64,000 bases of DNA from Adineta steineri (GCA_905250115.1 CAJNOI010000071.1:62001-126000), one strand, 5' to 3'. Counted from the first letter of the stretch, positions 1 to 11,544 are shown. Translations and numbers: made by a program. The notes: generated by a model not told the origin, from the sequence alone.

Positions 1-637
1 CTTGTTCAGTATCTTGTGGTTGATTTTCTTTCTTTTTTCTAAGGATAGTTGCTTTGGGTACGCCTTTAAATTTCATTTTTAATCTTTTCACATTATTTTT
101 ATCAATTTGACAATGATAATTTTTTTCTACAGAATCTATTGCTGATTCTTCGAGCATATTCAAAAATTTTTCATTGGTTTCTGCCATTCTATAAGTATCC
201 GGTGAAAAAATAACATCATAAACAGTACATGATTTTGATTCATGATCAATATCTTCATGTGGTCCAGCTAAACAATGTGGTAAACTCCAATGTGCACCTT
301 TATTCCCATTTGATTCATTAGATTTTGAAAATGATGGTTTCTCAACATGCTCATTTGTTGCTATATTAATAAAACATTTTGTTTTACCATTAATTGTTGT
401 TTTAAGTACATGACCTGGATTTGGATGTACAAATGTTACATCTGATCCACGTTGTTCTTCAGCAGTACGAATTTCTTGTTCATATAATTCACGATTTTTT
501 GGATCATTTATTTCTTCAGCATATTGAACAAATAATTTACGAAATTCTTCATTTTGAAAAGCATCAGAAAATCGTTTTAATTCATCACCTGTTAAATTGA
601 GATCTTTTAATTTATCTTGAAATGTTTTGTCAGTCAT
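1..637 (-). CDS. DNAAF2: Kintoun-like PIH domain protein, dynein assembly factor (3' part outside window)
   Basis: Single open exon running off the left edge; start ATG at 637-635. The first 212 residues have no stop. The N-terminus (DELKRF..AFQNEEFRKLFVQYAEEI.DP.NR..YEQEI), the segment VTFVHPNPGHVLKT and the later HWSLPHCLAGP and YDVIFSPDT blocks follow the PIH1 domain of kintoun/DNAAF2. Known family role: cytoplasmic co-chaperone working with HSP90/HSP70 in pre-assembly of axonemal dynein arms, which fits a ciliated animal such as a rotifer. The C-terminal CS/p23-like part is outside the window. It could be another PIH1D family member, but the ordered N-terminal match favours kintoun. METTL9 lies 88 bp upstream on the same strand. 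Confidence 0.8.
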   Translation of the reverse strand, partial: MTDKTFQDKLKDLNLTGDELKRFSDAFQNEEFRKLFVQYAEEINDPKNRELYEQEIRTAEEQRGSDVTFVHPNPGHVLKTTINGKTKCFINIATNEHVEKPSFSKSNESNGNKGAHWSLPHCLAGPHEDIDHESKSCTVYDVIFSPDTYRMAETNEKFLNMLEESAIDSVEKNYHCQIDKNNVKRLKMKFKGVPKATILRKKKENQPQDTEQ

Positions 638-724
638 TATAGTTATATATCTAAAACAATGAAATATTTGTCTACTATACGAATAAGATAGATGTAGTCT
701 ATTTTAAGATATCTGAATAAATAA

Positions 725-1701
725 TTATAACATTTCTAATACAAATATATAATCAGAAAGAAAATAATAACTTCTTTCAATATCACCTTCACATAAATAT
801 GGTAAACGTGTTAATTTTTTTAAATAAAAACCTAATGGTTGAAAAATATTTAATAATAAACTATTGATTTGTTCTTCAGGTAAATCACCTTCAATTTGTA
901 TAGATTCATTTGGACGATGATTATTATTATATTCAAAATATGGTTTAAATGGAAGAACAAGACTTACAATTAAACGACCTGTTCTAGGTGTTAAATGATT
1001 ACGAATTTGTTTTAGTAATGATAAAGGATTTTCACAACGATCCAAAACATTTAAACAAGTTATAATATCAAATGTTGAATCTCCCCAATGATCTGTATCA
1101 AGTACTGTATAACCAGAAGTTGATAAACGCCATTGCATTATTGGAGATAATTCCGTAACATAAACTTTTTTAAATACACTTGACATTCGTTCAGTTACCG
1201 ACCCATCACCAGCACCAATATCGAGAAGACTCGTAAATTGAGATTCTTCATGAGAATCTATGTCTAATAAAGTTTTAAATTGAGTTGTCGAATATACAAA
1301 CATACGTCCACGACTGAGTAAACCATTAGCTAAAGAAATTAGTTCGATAAAATATGAAAAGTTTCATATTTGATCATACCTGATGTTCGTGTAATAAATA
1401 GTGTAAGTAATGTAGTAAGTAGACTATTAAAAATTTGTATAGGAATATTATCCGATTTTTCTTCGCTTTGTTTAAGAAATTGTGTTGTATCTTCATCTTC
1501 ATTAAATTCATAAAAACGTTCTCGATATTCATTATGTAGAAGATCACTACGTGATAAACGATACCATTTATTTCGATCGATATTTTTTAAACATCGATCA
1601 TTTTCAATCTTATTTAGAACAGCTCTTGCCCATGTTGAACGAACAGATGCATAAGATGATTGTTGACAATACGAACAATATTCATTACTATTAGTTATCA
1701 T
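725..1701 (-). CDS. METTL9: METTL9/DREV-like methyltransferase
   Basis: Two exons, complement(725..1329, 1380..1701), joined across a 50-nt GT-AG intron and giving 308 residues. Exon 2 carries the SAM-binding motif LDIGAGDG (about residues 143-150) and the stretch SANGLLSRGRMFVYS across the splice, which is characteristic of METTL9. The family is known for protein N1-histidine methylation on HxH motifs; seven-beta-strand fold. The N-terminal exon contains W-A-R-A and a hydrophobic patch (LLTTLLTLFITRTS), as in the family. The start ATG at 1701 is the first in frame. A short SDR gene follows upstream on the same strand. Product assignment rests on motif order and full length. Confidence 0.85.
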
Positions 1702-1774
1702 TTTAAAATTATCTAAAAATTAAGAATCACTTTCAATTTATAGCGGAAAAAAAATATAATTATTAAATAGAAAA

Positions 1775-3156
1775 TTAATTATTTCGAACATATTTTAATG
1801 CATCATCTAAATGTGTCATTTCTTCACTTAGTTTCCAAAGACGTTTAGCAGCTTGTTGATCAAGTGATGTTTTTGATGATGAATATTCTTTACACTCCCT
1901 ATACATTTCCATTATAATAGAAAAGAAAGATTTAAGTGAATAATTTACTTGAAATATTTTCCAGTCACATGATTTAAACGACGATCAGATGCTAGATAAA
2001 TAGATGTTTGAGCACCTTGTTCAGGACTTTTAGTAAAACAACACCATAGAGGTGTTATAAGAAGAAGTATTGTATTTAATATTATTTGATAATGACCTAA
2101 TATATTTCGAATGACTTCAGTTCGAACAACACCTAAAAAAATATCTTTTTTTACGAAACAACTTGTCTTAAAAATTCATTTACCAGGATGAAGACTATTT
2201 GCAGTAATATTTGTATCTGAAATTTAATTAATAAAAATAAATACATTTATATATTACAAAAAAACCTTGTAATCGTCGTGCTAATTCATTCGTAAATAAA
2301 ATATTTGCTAATTTACTATGTGAATAAGCATTGATTTTCCAATAGGGTTTTGTAAAATTGATATCATCCCAATTTATTGTTATATTTAAAACTAAATTTA
2401 TAAAAGATTAAAAAGAAAAATTTTCATTTATTAAAAAGACGAAATATTTACAAGCATGATTTACAGATGATACATTAATAATTCGAGCTGATGGAGCTTT
2501 TTTCATTAAATCTAAGAGAAGATTTGTTAATAGAAAATGACCAAGATGATTAACAGCAAAATGAATTTCATAACCATCAACAGATTTTTCTGATGCCATC
2601 ATTACTCCTAAACATAGACACAAGTTAATCATAGAAACTAATATGGAATATTTACTTACCAGCATTATTTATTAGAACATCTAATTTTGATAATCTTCCA
2701 CAAAGACGTTTAGCACATTCTTCAATTGATTTTAATGAAGCAAGATCAACAATTTCAATTTCTACGTTATTACTTCCTGATAATTTACATATTTCTTTTA
2801 ATGCTTCTTCTGTTCGTTTTCGATCACGACAAGCTAAAATTATATGAGCACCTGTAAAATAAAACAGAAACATATATTTTTCCAAATTATGACAGATATT
2901 ATTTACCTCGCTTTGCTAATTCTATAGCTGTATATTTTCCCACTCCCGAATTACTTCCTGTAATAATTACAGTTTTTCCATCCATTCGATCGAATGATGG
3001 ACATCGTGTACCGGACCAATAGTATATATTCGAAATATATAAAATTACTAAATATTCAAAAAGAATAATCTAGCGACTAACATGCCGCATATGGTAAGAG
3101 CAGCTTCACGTACACGTAATAATACTAACGATAAAAATCCACCATAGCCATGTCAT
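1775..3156 (-). CDS. Membrane-anchored short-chain dehydrogenase, retinol dehydrogenase 11-14 type
   Basis: Eight exons, complement(1775..1898, 1949..2132, 2184..2216, 2266..2391, 2452..2607, 2660..2851, 2907..3047, 3114..3156), all phases consistent, 332 residues. Seen: an N-terminal hydrophobic helix, then [17 protein letters not shown] (the TGxxxGxG cofactor motif), ILACRDRKR with basic residues after the second strand (suggesting NADP preference), LINNAG, NVSS and the catalytic YSHSK. C-terminal region shows SLHPGVVRTEV. This is the classical SDR fold of the RDH11/12/13/14 and WWOX-like group. It probably oxidises or reduces retinoids or lipid aldehydes at the ER or mitochondrial membrane; the substrate cannot be read from sequence. 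Introns are 49-66 nt, typical for this window. Confidence 0.85.
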
Positions 3157-3194
3157 TTCTAAATATTTCTATTTCGTTTATCTAAAATAAACTT

Positions 3195-4493
3195 TTAAGA
3201 ATTATTTTGTGTTGGTATCCATCGTTGAATTTCTATTGTTTTTATTTTAGTATGTTGAAGAAATTCTTCAATATTATTTGTAACTATATCTGATAATTCA
3301 ACATTTACTAAAAGTAATGTTTTAGCTGTATTTAAACATGCTCGATTAAGTCCTGAGAGAAATGACCATGTACAACTATTGATATTCCAAAAATTTTCAA
3401 TTGATACACAATAATCAGCATGATTAAAATTTGGACCAAATTTATAAAGCACTAGAAAAGAAAAAGTTTCGAAGCAAAAAAGAAAATATTTTTTCTATTT
3501 ACTATAATCACAACCAAATTTTAATCCACATTTAACAACCCATCCATTACTTCGAAAATAATAATAAACTGCATATTTTATTGAAAATGATTTATCTTTT
3601 AAATTAAATCGATTCCATAAATCATCTGGAGATATAATCTATTGAATATTATATTATTAATATAATAGTTGGATGTTTATCTTACTTGATCAAATTCATC
3701 TTTAACAACAAGACAACCAAGTGCATGTTGAAGAAAGATTGTCTATGAATAGAAATGATTAAAAATAAACTTCAAAAAACAATTAATTGAACCTCCTCTG
3801 GTAATAAATAAACATGTTCATAGATAATTAATTTTGTTGATGAAATTTCAATAGAACTGTTTGAAAGTGATTTTGATTCGATTGTTGAAGATAATGGATA
3901 GATTTGTTTTTGTTGAAGAATTGTTTGACATTCATGATGATTTTGTTCACGAACTTGATCGAGAGATGAAGAAAACATTTTATTATTGAGTTCAGTCAAA
4001 AATTCTTTTTCAAAATCAGAATATTGATCATCAACTTGCATTTGTTGATCATTATTTCTATCATTGAATTCCAATGATCGTAATCGATAAGGTTTCTCAT
4101 ATTCTTTTTTATTGTTTGGAATTATTTCTAATGGTACTGATGGTGATACATGAGTCGTAGTTCGAACAAATTCACATTTACCAAAACTACCCTATAATAA
4201 AAAATATAAAAGATTTGTCTCATTTCTTTTCTTTTGAATGTGAAACTTACATATCTAAAAATTTTATCACCTTGCTCAATATCTGAAATCATGATAAGAT
4301 CATCAACAATCTTTGCTTGGTAACAAGGCCAGTGATCTTCATCTTCGTCAGTCTACATGAAGAAAAAAATTTATTTTCTGAACCTATACTTATTCTTACT
4401 TACTTCATCAATATCATGAATAAATAATGGAAATAATTTCAAATATTTAATTCTATTTGATCGAACTTTACTAAAACTTGTTGTTTTCTTCAT
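3195..4493 (-). CDS. TSEN2: tRNA-splicing endonuclease catalytic subunit SEN2
   Basis: Six exons, complement(3195..3451, 3503..3638, 3686..3742, 3793..4191, 4251..4352, 4404..4493), 346 residues. The C-terminal nuclease domain has AVYYYFRSNGWVVKCGLKFG and then MLYKFGPNFNHADYCV. The expected catalytic triad is visible as Tyr264, His272 and Lys305 (NTAKTLLLV), with the Tyr-to-His spacing of eight residues seen in SEN2 proteins. Family role: cleavage of pre-tRNA introns in the TSEN complex in the nucleus. The middle exon is Gln/Asn/Ser-rich and probably a disordered linker. The protein is shorter than the human homologue, mainly in that linker. The active site appears intact. Confidence 0.88.
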
Positions 4494-6208
4494 GAATATC
4501 TTCAATAAAAATAAAAATAATAATCACTCTCATAATTGTAAGAAGATTTGTAATCAATTTCTTCTATAATAATATCGATAATATTAACATATTTGAATAT
4601 TATTCAATGATCTGTATTTAACTATGAATAGAGTAATAATGAAAACAATACTATATTGTTTATAAACGATGTTAATAAATAAATGTTTGCATAAGAAACG
4701 ACTGAGACATCTGGATTACTCTAGAAAAATTTGTTGTATTTGTATAAAAAAGTTGACCGTTCGATATGTGAGAAGAAAAAAACTATTATGTTGCTTCCAT
4801 ATAATGCATTTTCTATTTTTCTATTCGTATGATCAATGATCATTTTAGAGAAACACACAATGAGTCATATTCTAAAGAAGAACAAAACAAACGGTTAGTT
4901 GCTTAGACGTACCACAGAAAAAAACAGACAAAAACATAGCACTGTCAATTAGCGACCTCTTGGTTTAGTCATATACATATATTTAATTCTTGTATTTCCA
5001 CAAGCTTACTTTAAATACTATAAATAGAATTAAATCCGATAACGGATTAAGATTCTTATATTTTTTCAATATATTATCTATTGAATTCTATTAAGAGACG
5101 ATGGAAATGAAACTTGAAAACATCTTGAGGGTGTGGGTATAAGATTGATCTGATCAAGCGCAGACCGATTACCACCCACAGCCACACCCATACCCTCAAG
5201 ATGGTGAAACACCAATCTTTTTTACAGTGGCTGGCCTACGCGGTTAGTCAAATAATATGATAACAACTAAGAACCTATGTCAAATATTCTATTATTCAGA
5301 ATATTCTGCCTAGGTTATTGATAACTGCACACAAAAGATAATGATTCAACATCAGCAACTCTTTCTATGGATTTCAACTGCTCTAAAGCGTCCTACATAC
5401 ATATGTTTACCTTCATTTTGCAACCTAGATATCATTATCTCATGGTCACTTCAACATGTTATCGTTATGTGCACAATACACATACTTGCATATAAATGAT
5501 ATTTTGTCCTTCTTTTTACAAGCATATTTTCTGATTATGGCGTTATAGGATTCGACCTAACAGTCGTTTGATGTTTGGTTTACTTGATAATGAACAATGA
5601 TCTGTTCTCAGCTGCAACTTTGCCGACGTCGATTCCAGATATTGAATATGAACAAGTCGTTTCTGAACGACAATTATTTGTTCCATTTGTAAAGAAACTC
5701 AAGATTTGGCAAGTGTTACACTTCGAATGTCTTTGGTAGTTTTATTCGAGATTGTTGTGAAGAGTGATGCCAGCTTTTTAGCTGCATCACAAGCATTTTC
5801 GACACGGTTATAGTTCCATGCATAGTACAATCAAGGCCATAAACGTGCAAAAGAGGCTTGCGATCTTGCTTAAATATTTTCTCTAGCGGAGAGAAGCATT
5901 CTATCCCCCACCCCAAATAATTTTTCAGTGAGGCGCTCATACATTAGAGAACTGCGGGTTCACATTTTTTTGGACCCGAACCCGACGCAGACCCGGTTAC
6001 GCTCAGACTCGGATTCTTTTTACCAATACATAGCACCCTCTGCGTGCAAGGTAGTGACGCAGGTCCACGGTTTTTTAGGCTCGAACCCGACCGAGGCGTG
6101 AGTGTGAAGAACAACCATAGGTGCCTACGCCCACTTTCACACCCACATCCACATCATCAAAATAAATCTTCATTTTTAGATACTACTGAGTGCTCTTCTT
6201 TTTTATAA
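4494..6208. other. Gene-poor spacer between SEN2 and the PQQ-like gene
   Basis: No supported gene. It holds a short palindromic repeat at 5121-5203 and a G+C-rich patch at about 5945-6110 with two direct copies of a CGAACCCGAC-containing motif. A 74-codon minus-strand frame at 5716-5940 has no recognisable domain; neighbouring frames are broken, so a decayed mobile-element fragment is possible but unproven. Confidence 0.6.
5121..5203. repeat. Short palindromic element with TGTGGG-type arms (copy 1)
   Basis: Left arm 5121-5138 CATCTTGAGGGTGTGGGT and right arm 5186-5203, the reverse complement with one mismatch, enclose a 47-bp loop. The same 20-bp core, consensus ACCATCTTGAGGGTGTGGGT, recurs at 11471-11544 and as one arm at 43144-43163. 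A small dispersed inverted-repeat family; no coding capacity. Confidence 0.7.
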
Positions 6209-8106
6209 ATGGTATTCATTAAGATGTTGTCGATCATCATCACTTTACTGATCTGGAATAATATCAGTGCTTTAGAATGGTGGAATGGCTGGAGTGTGCA
6301 TGATAACAATGATCGTTTTCAAAGAGACCCACTTCCTATAACTCCAACAACCACAAAGACTGAATTTAAACAGCTATGGTACACTGTACTAGACGGTCCA
6401 ATTGAGATGTCTCCGACTATCTATCAACAGTATATCTATATTGCAAGCTGGAATGGAACATTTTATTGCCTGCAAGCAGATACTGGCAAGATATTGTGGC
6501 AGAAAAATCTGTCTACTTTTATTAACAATGGTCGTGGTTATATTTCACGGACAAGTCCAATAGTTTACAACGATATGATTATCATGGGCCTCTCGGATGC
6601 TATGGCACAAATTCATAAACCTGGTAACGGTTCTTATGCTATTGCATTCGATCGTTTCACTGGCGAACTTCGATGGAGAAATAGAGTTTCTTCGCATTCT
6701 TTGTCTAAATTAACGAGTAGTCCTCAATTAGCGAACAATATTCTTTTTGTTGGCATATCATCAGTTGAAGAAAGCATGGCAGATGATCCAACATATCCGT
6801 GTTGCGTATTTCAAGGATCTGTGGTTGCAGTGAATGCCACTACGGGCATGTTTCTTTGGGAAACAAAAATGATGCCAGATAATAATGGAACTAGAAATGG
6901 ATATGCAGGTAATTTAAAACAGAATCAAATTTATATTTCTCATTTTATGTCATACAACAACATAGGATAGAAAAGGAATCTCTGTGTTTAAGAATAAATC
7001 TCGTATGCAACAACAAAGAAAAAGTAGTATAGAGTAATAAATCTTCATTTTTCTTTATGCACACAATCACATACCATTTTACCATGTGTTTGTCTTACAA
7101 ACCCTTCCATAAATCCTTTTACTTGATAAATTCTAAACAGATGGTATCATTCATTTCATTGTTTTCTAACTAAATATATTTAGGCGGCACAGTTTGGGGT
7201 AGTCAGTTTCCAGTTGATTATAAACGAAATCAAATCTATGTTGCAACTGCTAATTATTATAAATTACCACCTTTAATTCAACAATGTGTGAATGATACTG
7301 CCAATTTGACTCTCTATTCTGATCCGTGTGATCAGCCAGATGCTTACGGTCAATCTATTGTAGCATTAGATATGACTACAGGACTTGTTCGTTGGAGTCG
7401 AAATTTTGGACCCATAAATGCATACGTTGACGGTTGTACTCAGCCACATCCTAATTGTCCACCTTATCCTGGGCCTGACAGTGATTTTGGACAAGCTCCT
7501 ATATTCAAATTAAACTTAACGTATAAATTTGGCGGCGAGAACCGTGATCAAGTATTTGCTGCGCAAAAATCCGGTATAGCGTTTGGTTTGGACGCTGAAA
7601 CAGGAAAAACCATCTGGGTTAACCAAGTTGCTCCTGGTGGTAATGGCGGCGGAATGAAATTTGGTTCTGCAGCTGATGATCAGTATCTCTATGTCGGCAA
7701 TATGAATGCTGGTAGTTTAAATTATACATTGCCAAATGGAACTATCACAACAAAAGCAAGTTGGTCTGCTGTAGATCTAGTTACCGGTGATATTAAGTGG
7801 ACTACCGTTGATCCTACAACAGGTATAAATAAAACAAGCGCTAACCTTGCACTGACTGTTTGGGATCAACTTGTCCTAGTTCAAGGTGGAAGTTATTCAG
7901 GAGAAACAAGAAGTCCAATTAAAGGATGTCTTTATGGGCTGAACAAGACGAATGGTGAAGTTCTGTATGAATGGTGTATTGAAAATACGCCTCTTGGTAG
8001 TGGTGCATCTGTTGCCAATAATACTATTTATGTGGGAATTGGATATGCAAGACTAAGACCAGGAATAGACGGTATAGTTGCATTACAATTGCCTTCGACA
8101 CCTTGA
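6209..8106 (+). CDS. Secreted PQQ-like beta-propeller protein, polyvinyl-alcohol-dehydrogenase-like
   Basis: Two exons, join(6209..6908, 7184..8106), phase 1 across a 275-nt intron (the splice creates YAGGTVWGSQFPVD), 540 residues. An N-terminal signal peptide (about MVFIKMLSIIITLLIWNN) is followed by repeated propeller blades marked by A.D..TG...W motifs: TGKILWQ, TGELRWR, TGMFLWE, TGLVRWS, TGKTIWV, TGDIKWT. PGPDSDFGQAP resembles the conserved DFG-A-P block of bacterial PVA-dehydrogenase-type quinoproteins. N-glycosylation sequons are frequent, fitting secretion. No cytochrome c CxxCH motif is seen. Base composition is visibly richer in G+C than the neighbouring genes. The family is mainly bacterial, so ancient horizontal acquisition with a later intron is plausible. 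The reaction is not known; it may be only a PQQ-like fold. Confidence 0.8.
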
Positions 8107-8959
8107 GATGAAAGTTGTTGCTCTTCAGTCTGTTTTTATGTTCTTTCGACTTTTTTAACTGTTGTGTTAGTCGTAATTTTAATCAATATTCTTCATCTCA
8201 ATAATCCTTTGTTTTGTCGTAATTATAAAAATCATCTTGATTTCCCATTCGTTGTAAAATTGTGAATGCATAGTAAACGAGATTTATGATTTTAACTAGC
8301 ATTTTTAATAAATTTTATAATAAATTGAATAAGCGTATAGAAAATGGGTTTTATATGTGTTAGAATGACTTCAGTAAATAATTCCAAGGGACTTACAATC
8401 ATCGTTATCATGTTTGCTTAAGGCACTTGACGAATAAGTTCGGAATTGGATAGTTGTATAAGAATAAATCTTAACCCTTATCCACTCAGCTGGGTCCAGG
8501 TGAACGAATCAAAGTTCATGAATTGTTTTCTAGATAGGGCGTGGTTGATGAAAGAGAAGACACCCACATCCTCCAATCAGCTAGAAAATATTTTAGACTT
8601 ATCTTTGAACAACTTTTGATATACAATGAATATAGATTCGGTGCTTGTTTGAGTAAGATTCTTAAATCAGATTGATTTGTGCAGTCAGCAGTCAGTTGAA
8701 CATCAAGTGAAGTGAATCGATCAAGGGTGAAGGTGTGGGTGTTAGTGGATGGATGTGGGTGACGCTAACCTCTTATTCAATCCACCCTCACACCCACAGC
8801 CTCACCCACCCACACCCACACACCCACTCTCGAGATAAGTGGTGCTGCCCTTTTGTGATTTCAGTTAATCAGTAGAGTTTCTCTGTATGCGTGTGCACAC
8901 ATGTATTGTTTATTTCAAAGCTTTCTCTATGTTATAGAAAAATGAATAAATACGACTTA
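8107..8959. other. Spacer with G/C-rich repeat and a piggyBac-like terminus
   Basis: No gene seen. At 8471 TTAACCCTT starts a sequence resembling piggyBac-type element ends (compare 63821); no matching second end was found nearby. The inverted GTGGGT-rich tract at 8725-8827 is described separately. The two flanking genes converge here (tail to tail). Confidence 0.55.
8725..8827. repeat. Imperfect palindrome of GTGGGT/ACCCAC repeats (copy 2)
   Basis: Left arm (8725-8760) is rich in GGTGTGGGTG and GATGTGGGTG. Right arm (8782-8827) is rich in CACCCACCCACACCC. The arms are related to the family at 5121, 11471 and 43144 but more degenerate and longer. The units resemble the TGTGGG telomere repeat reported for bdelloids (from memory). 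Confidence 0.6.
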
Positions 8960-11002
8960 TTATCTCCTTTTTACACGTCGAAGATTGTTTACACGGTGAA
9001 GATTGCTTCTCATTTGGTGAGACCAAGGATGATTTGAAGGTAGTGATTGTTGCGCAGTTTGTACAGCTCGTTCAAAAAATGAATGGGCTTCTGAGTAATT
9101 TTTCATGTTTTCATATAGTAAACCGATGTTGTTATAAGATAAAACCAAATCAGGGTGATTTGAAGGAAGTGATTGTTGTGTGATTGCAAGAGCCTTTTCG
9201 TAGTATGGAAGTGCTTTTGAATAATTACGCGTATTGTAATACACCGAACCAATGTTGTTGTAAGATGTAGCCAAATGAGGATGATTTGGAGGAAGAGTTT
9301 TCTCTTTAATAGCTAGCGATTTTTCATAATATGAAAGTGCTTTTGAATAGCTATTTGTGTTGGCATGTACCAAACCGATGTTGTTGTACGACATAGCCAA
9401 ATCAAGATGATCTGAAGGAAGTGATTGTTGTCGAATTGCAAGCGCTTTTTCATGAGATGAGAGTGCTTTTGAATAGTTACGCACGTTGAAATACACTACA
9501 CCCATGTCGTTGTATGATACAGCGAATTGAAAATGATTAGGAGGAAGAGTTTTCTCTTTAATAGCTAGCGATTTTTCATAGTATTTAATTGCCTCTTGAT
9601 ATTCTGCTTGTTTATTTTTGATCCAGCCAAGTCGATGATAAAGTGCTGCTTTTTCACTCTCCTCCATTTTTTGATCAAGTAACATTTTATAAATCTCTTC
9701 AGCTTTGACAAATTGACCCATGTTCTCTAATGCGAAACCTAATCTTGCCCAGCCCTCTTCGTCTGGAAAACTCTCTTCTCGTATGCGCTCAGTAAGTGCA
9801 TTTAATTGTTCGTCCTTATCGCTAGTAAGAGTCAAACTCACTTCAAGGAGTTTGCTATTTCCATCCATTGGTTTAATATCGTGAATTCGAAACACACTGT
9901 GCATAGAAAACAACACTTCATCTTCAACTGAAATAGCACTAATGTCACTAATTAAAGCAAATGGTGTTGTTGATTGATTCGGATCAATTGTCATCACGAA
10001 AAGAATTCCAACTAAATCTCGATTGCTTGCAGCGCATTGAGCAAAACTAAGTGAAACTTTTCGAATTTTGCTGGTAGATAAGAAACTGTTAAATGACATT
10101 AATCCACCCTTTGCTTGCTTTAGTTGTTCAAAATGTGCCTGCGATAGAGCTTGCCCACGGTAAACTGTAAAGATTTCAGTAATTTGTTGTTCTTTGTGTA
10201 ATTTTTTGATCTGTTTATGTAAATCATTAATGAAGAAGCCCATTCTTGTCATTATATTACCATCCATCATGCGTATTCCACGATTGAGCATGGGATACAA
10301 GAAGGTCTCGCAGGTGTACCACCATATTGGTGTTTTATCATGATATTCCCCTTCGAGTTGTTTAATATTGTTCAGCTCCACTTTATTATTAACAAAAATT
10401 TCGCGACAACAGTTCAAATAATCTTGAATATGATTGTCGTCGAATTTGATGGTAGATAAGATCTCTTTTAAGATTTGTGTATACATAAAAGATGAGTCTA
10501 GTTGATCCAATTTTTTGTCAGATGGCACAAAACTCATCGATATAGCATTTTGTTCACATTCTTGAGCTGCTTGTTTGAGAGCTTCACACAAAGGTTTGAT
10601 TTCAGTGAAAACCCCTTTGATTTTAGACCACTGTTTAGCCCATTGTTCATGTTGTTTTTTGTTACCACAAAAAATAAAAATAGAGTCTACTTCAGATATA
10701 TCATGTAGACGAGGTGCAATTTGTTCACCAAGATATCCTGAAATTATCATGCACACCTTATGATCTTTGATAGTTTTGAGGAATTCAATGCATTGATCAC
10801 TATCAGTGTATATACTAACAGCATTCATAACATGTTGCAGTTCGGCGATAGTGTTCTGACAATCTTCATTAGCCTCATCAATGCTACTATCTAACCAAAT
10901 AAGAAGAACATTTTGCGTTCTTTGAATATTGAGACGTTGATAATCAAATCGTTCTTTTGAAGCTTCATCTGTTTGTTCAGCTGTTTTGAGACTGCTCGCC
11001 AT
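8960..11002 (-). CDS. ADP-ribosyltransferase (ART) with kinesin-light-chain-type TPR array
   Basis: Single exon of 680 residues. Residues about 30-145 form a Rossmann-like N-terminal region (NVLLIWLDSS, SIYTDSD, CMIISGYLG) of the kind found in bdelloid ART proteins. The ART domain (about 220-390) shows the R-S-ExE set: YRGQ with Arg near 282, SFNSFLSTS near 303-311, and EDE near 360-362, so the arginine-specific ExE motif is intact. Residues about 413-670 contain five to six TPRs, four of them 42-residue units with the SYNNIG..Y...NYSKALPYYEKAL pattern and a ..LPSNHP spacer. Family chemistry: NAD-dependent mono-ADP-ribosylation, probably intracellular here because no signal peptide is seen. 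The near-identical TPR units suggest recent internal duplication. Partner and target unknown. Confidence 0.88.
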   Translation of the reverse strand: MASSLKTAEQTDEASKERFDYQRLNIQRTQNVLLIWLDSSIDEANEDCQNTIAELQHVMNAVSIYTDSDQCIEFLKTIKDHKVCMIISGYLGEQIAPRLHDISEVDSIFIFCGNKKQHEQWAKQWSKIKGVFTEIKPLCEALKQAAQECEQNAISMSFVPSDKKLDQLDSSFMYTQILKEILSTIKFDDNHIQDYLNCCREIFVNNKVELNNIKQLEGEYHDKTPIWWYTCETFLYPMLNRGIRMMDGNIMTRMGFFINDLHKQIKKLHKEQQITEIFTVYRGQALSQAHFEQLKQAKGGLMSFNSFLSTSKIRKVSLSFAQCAASNRDLVGILFVMTIDPNQSTTPFALISDISAISVEDEVLFSMHSVFRIHDIKPMDGNSKLLEVSLTLTSDKDEQLNALTERIREESFPDEEGWARLGFALENMGQFVKAEEIYKMLLDQKMEESEKAALYHRLGWIKNKQAEYQEAIKYYEKSLAIKEKTLPPNHFQFAVSYNDMGVVYFNVRNYSKALSSHEKALAIRQQSLPSDHLDLAMSYNNIGLVHANTNSYSKALSYYEKSLAIKEKTLPPNHPHLATSYNNIGSVYYNTRNYSKALPYYEKALAITQQSLPSNHPDLVLSYNNIGLLYENMKNYSEAHSFFERAVQTAQQSLPSNHPWSHQMRSNLHRVNNLRRVKRR

Positions 11003-11470
11003 TGATTTTGTTTGCTTTGTTGTTGAGTATTGTAGGTATCGTATAGCTTGATCAACTTAAAAAATGATTAATAACAGAATGATGAAAATTTATGCACTTT
11101 TTCAGGTCTTTTTTTTCTTTTCTTTTCTCCTGCTGACGTGTCAACAGTTGCCAACAATATATGACGAAAGAAAAGTCTTTGAGTAAAATATTGTTATAGT
11201 TGAGAGACCATTAACGACACGTTGCATAGATGAAGATAGGCAATTGCCTCCTCTGATATTTCTATAATTCATGATCGTAAAAACTGCTATGTTCCTTTCT
11301 TAAAACTCTTTAATCATATGTCCGCCATCTATCTTAGTCAAGAAATTCAGAGAGAAGGTCGGTTAACACTAATTGATTGGATGGAAAGAAAAACTATTCT
11401 GTTGCTTTTCCGTTAAACGAGACAAGAGATCTTAATCAATTTTCGCTGTTTTTTTTTATTTTGTTCAAAC

Positions 11471-11544
11471 ACCTATCTTTGAGGGTTTGGGTATGAATGT
11501 TATACTTAGCTTACGATAACTCACACCCACACCCTCAGGATGGT
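11471..11544. repeat. Short palindromic element with TGTGGG-type arms (copy 3)
   Basis: Left arm 11471-11492 (ACCTATCTTTGAGGGTTTGGGT split by single differences) and right arm 11525-11544 ACCCACACCCTCAGGATGGT are near reverse complements around a 32-bp loop. Same core as copy 1. Confidence 0.7.

Noticed and set aside
5716..5940. 74-codon minus-strand frame as a transposase fragment
   Set aside because: No recognisable motif; adjacent frames are broken. Could be decayed coding DNA but not supportable.
10502..10763. Two overlapping plus-strand frames
   Set aside because: Antisense shadows inside the ART-TPR exon.
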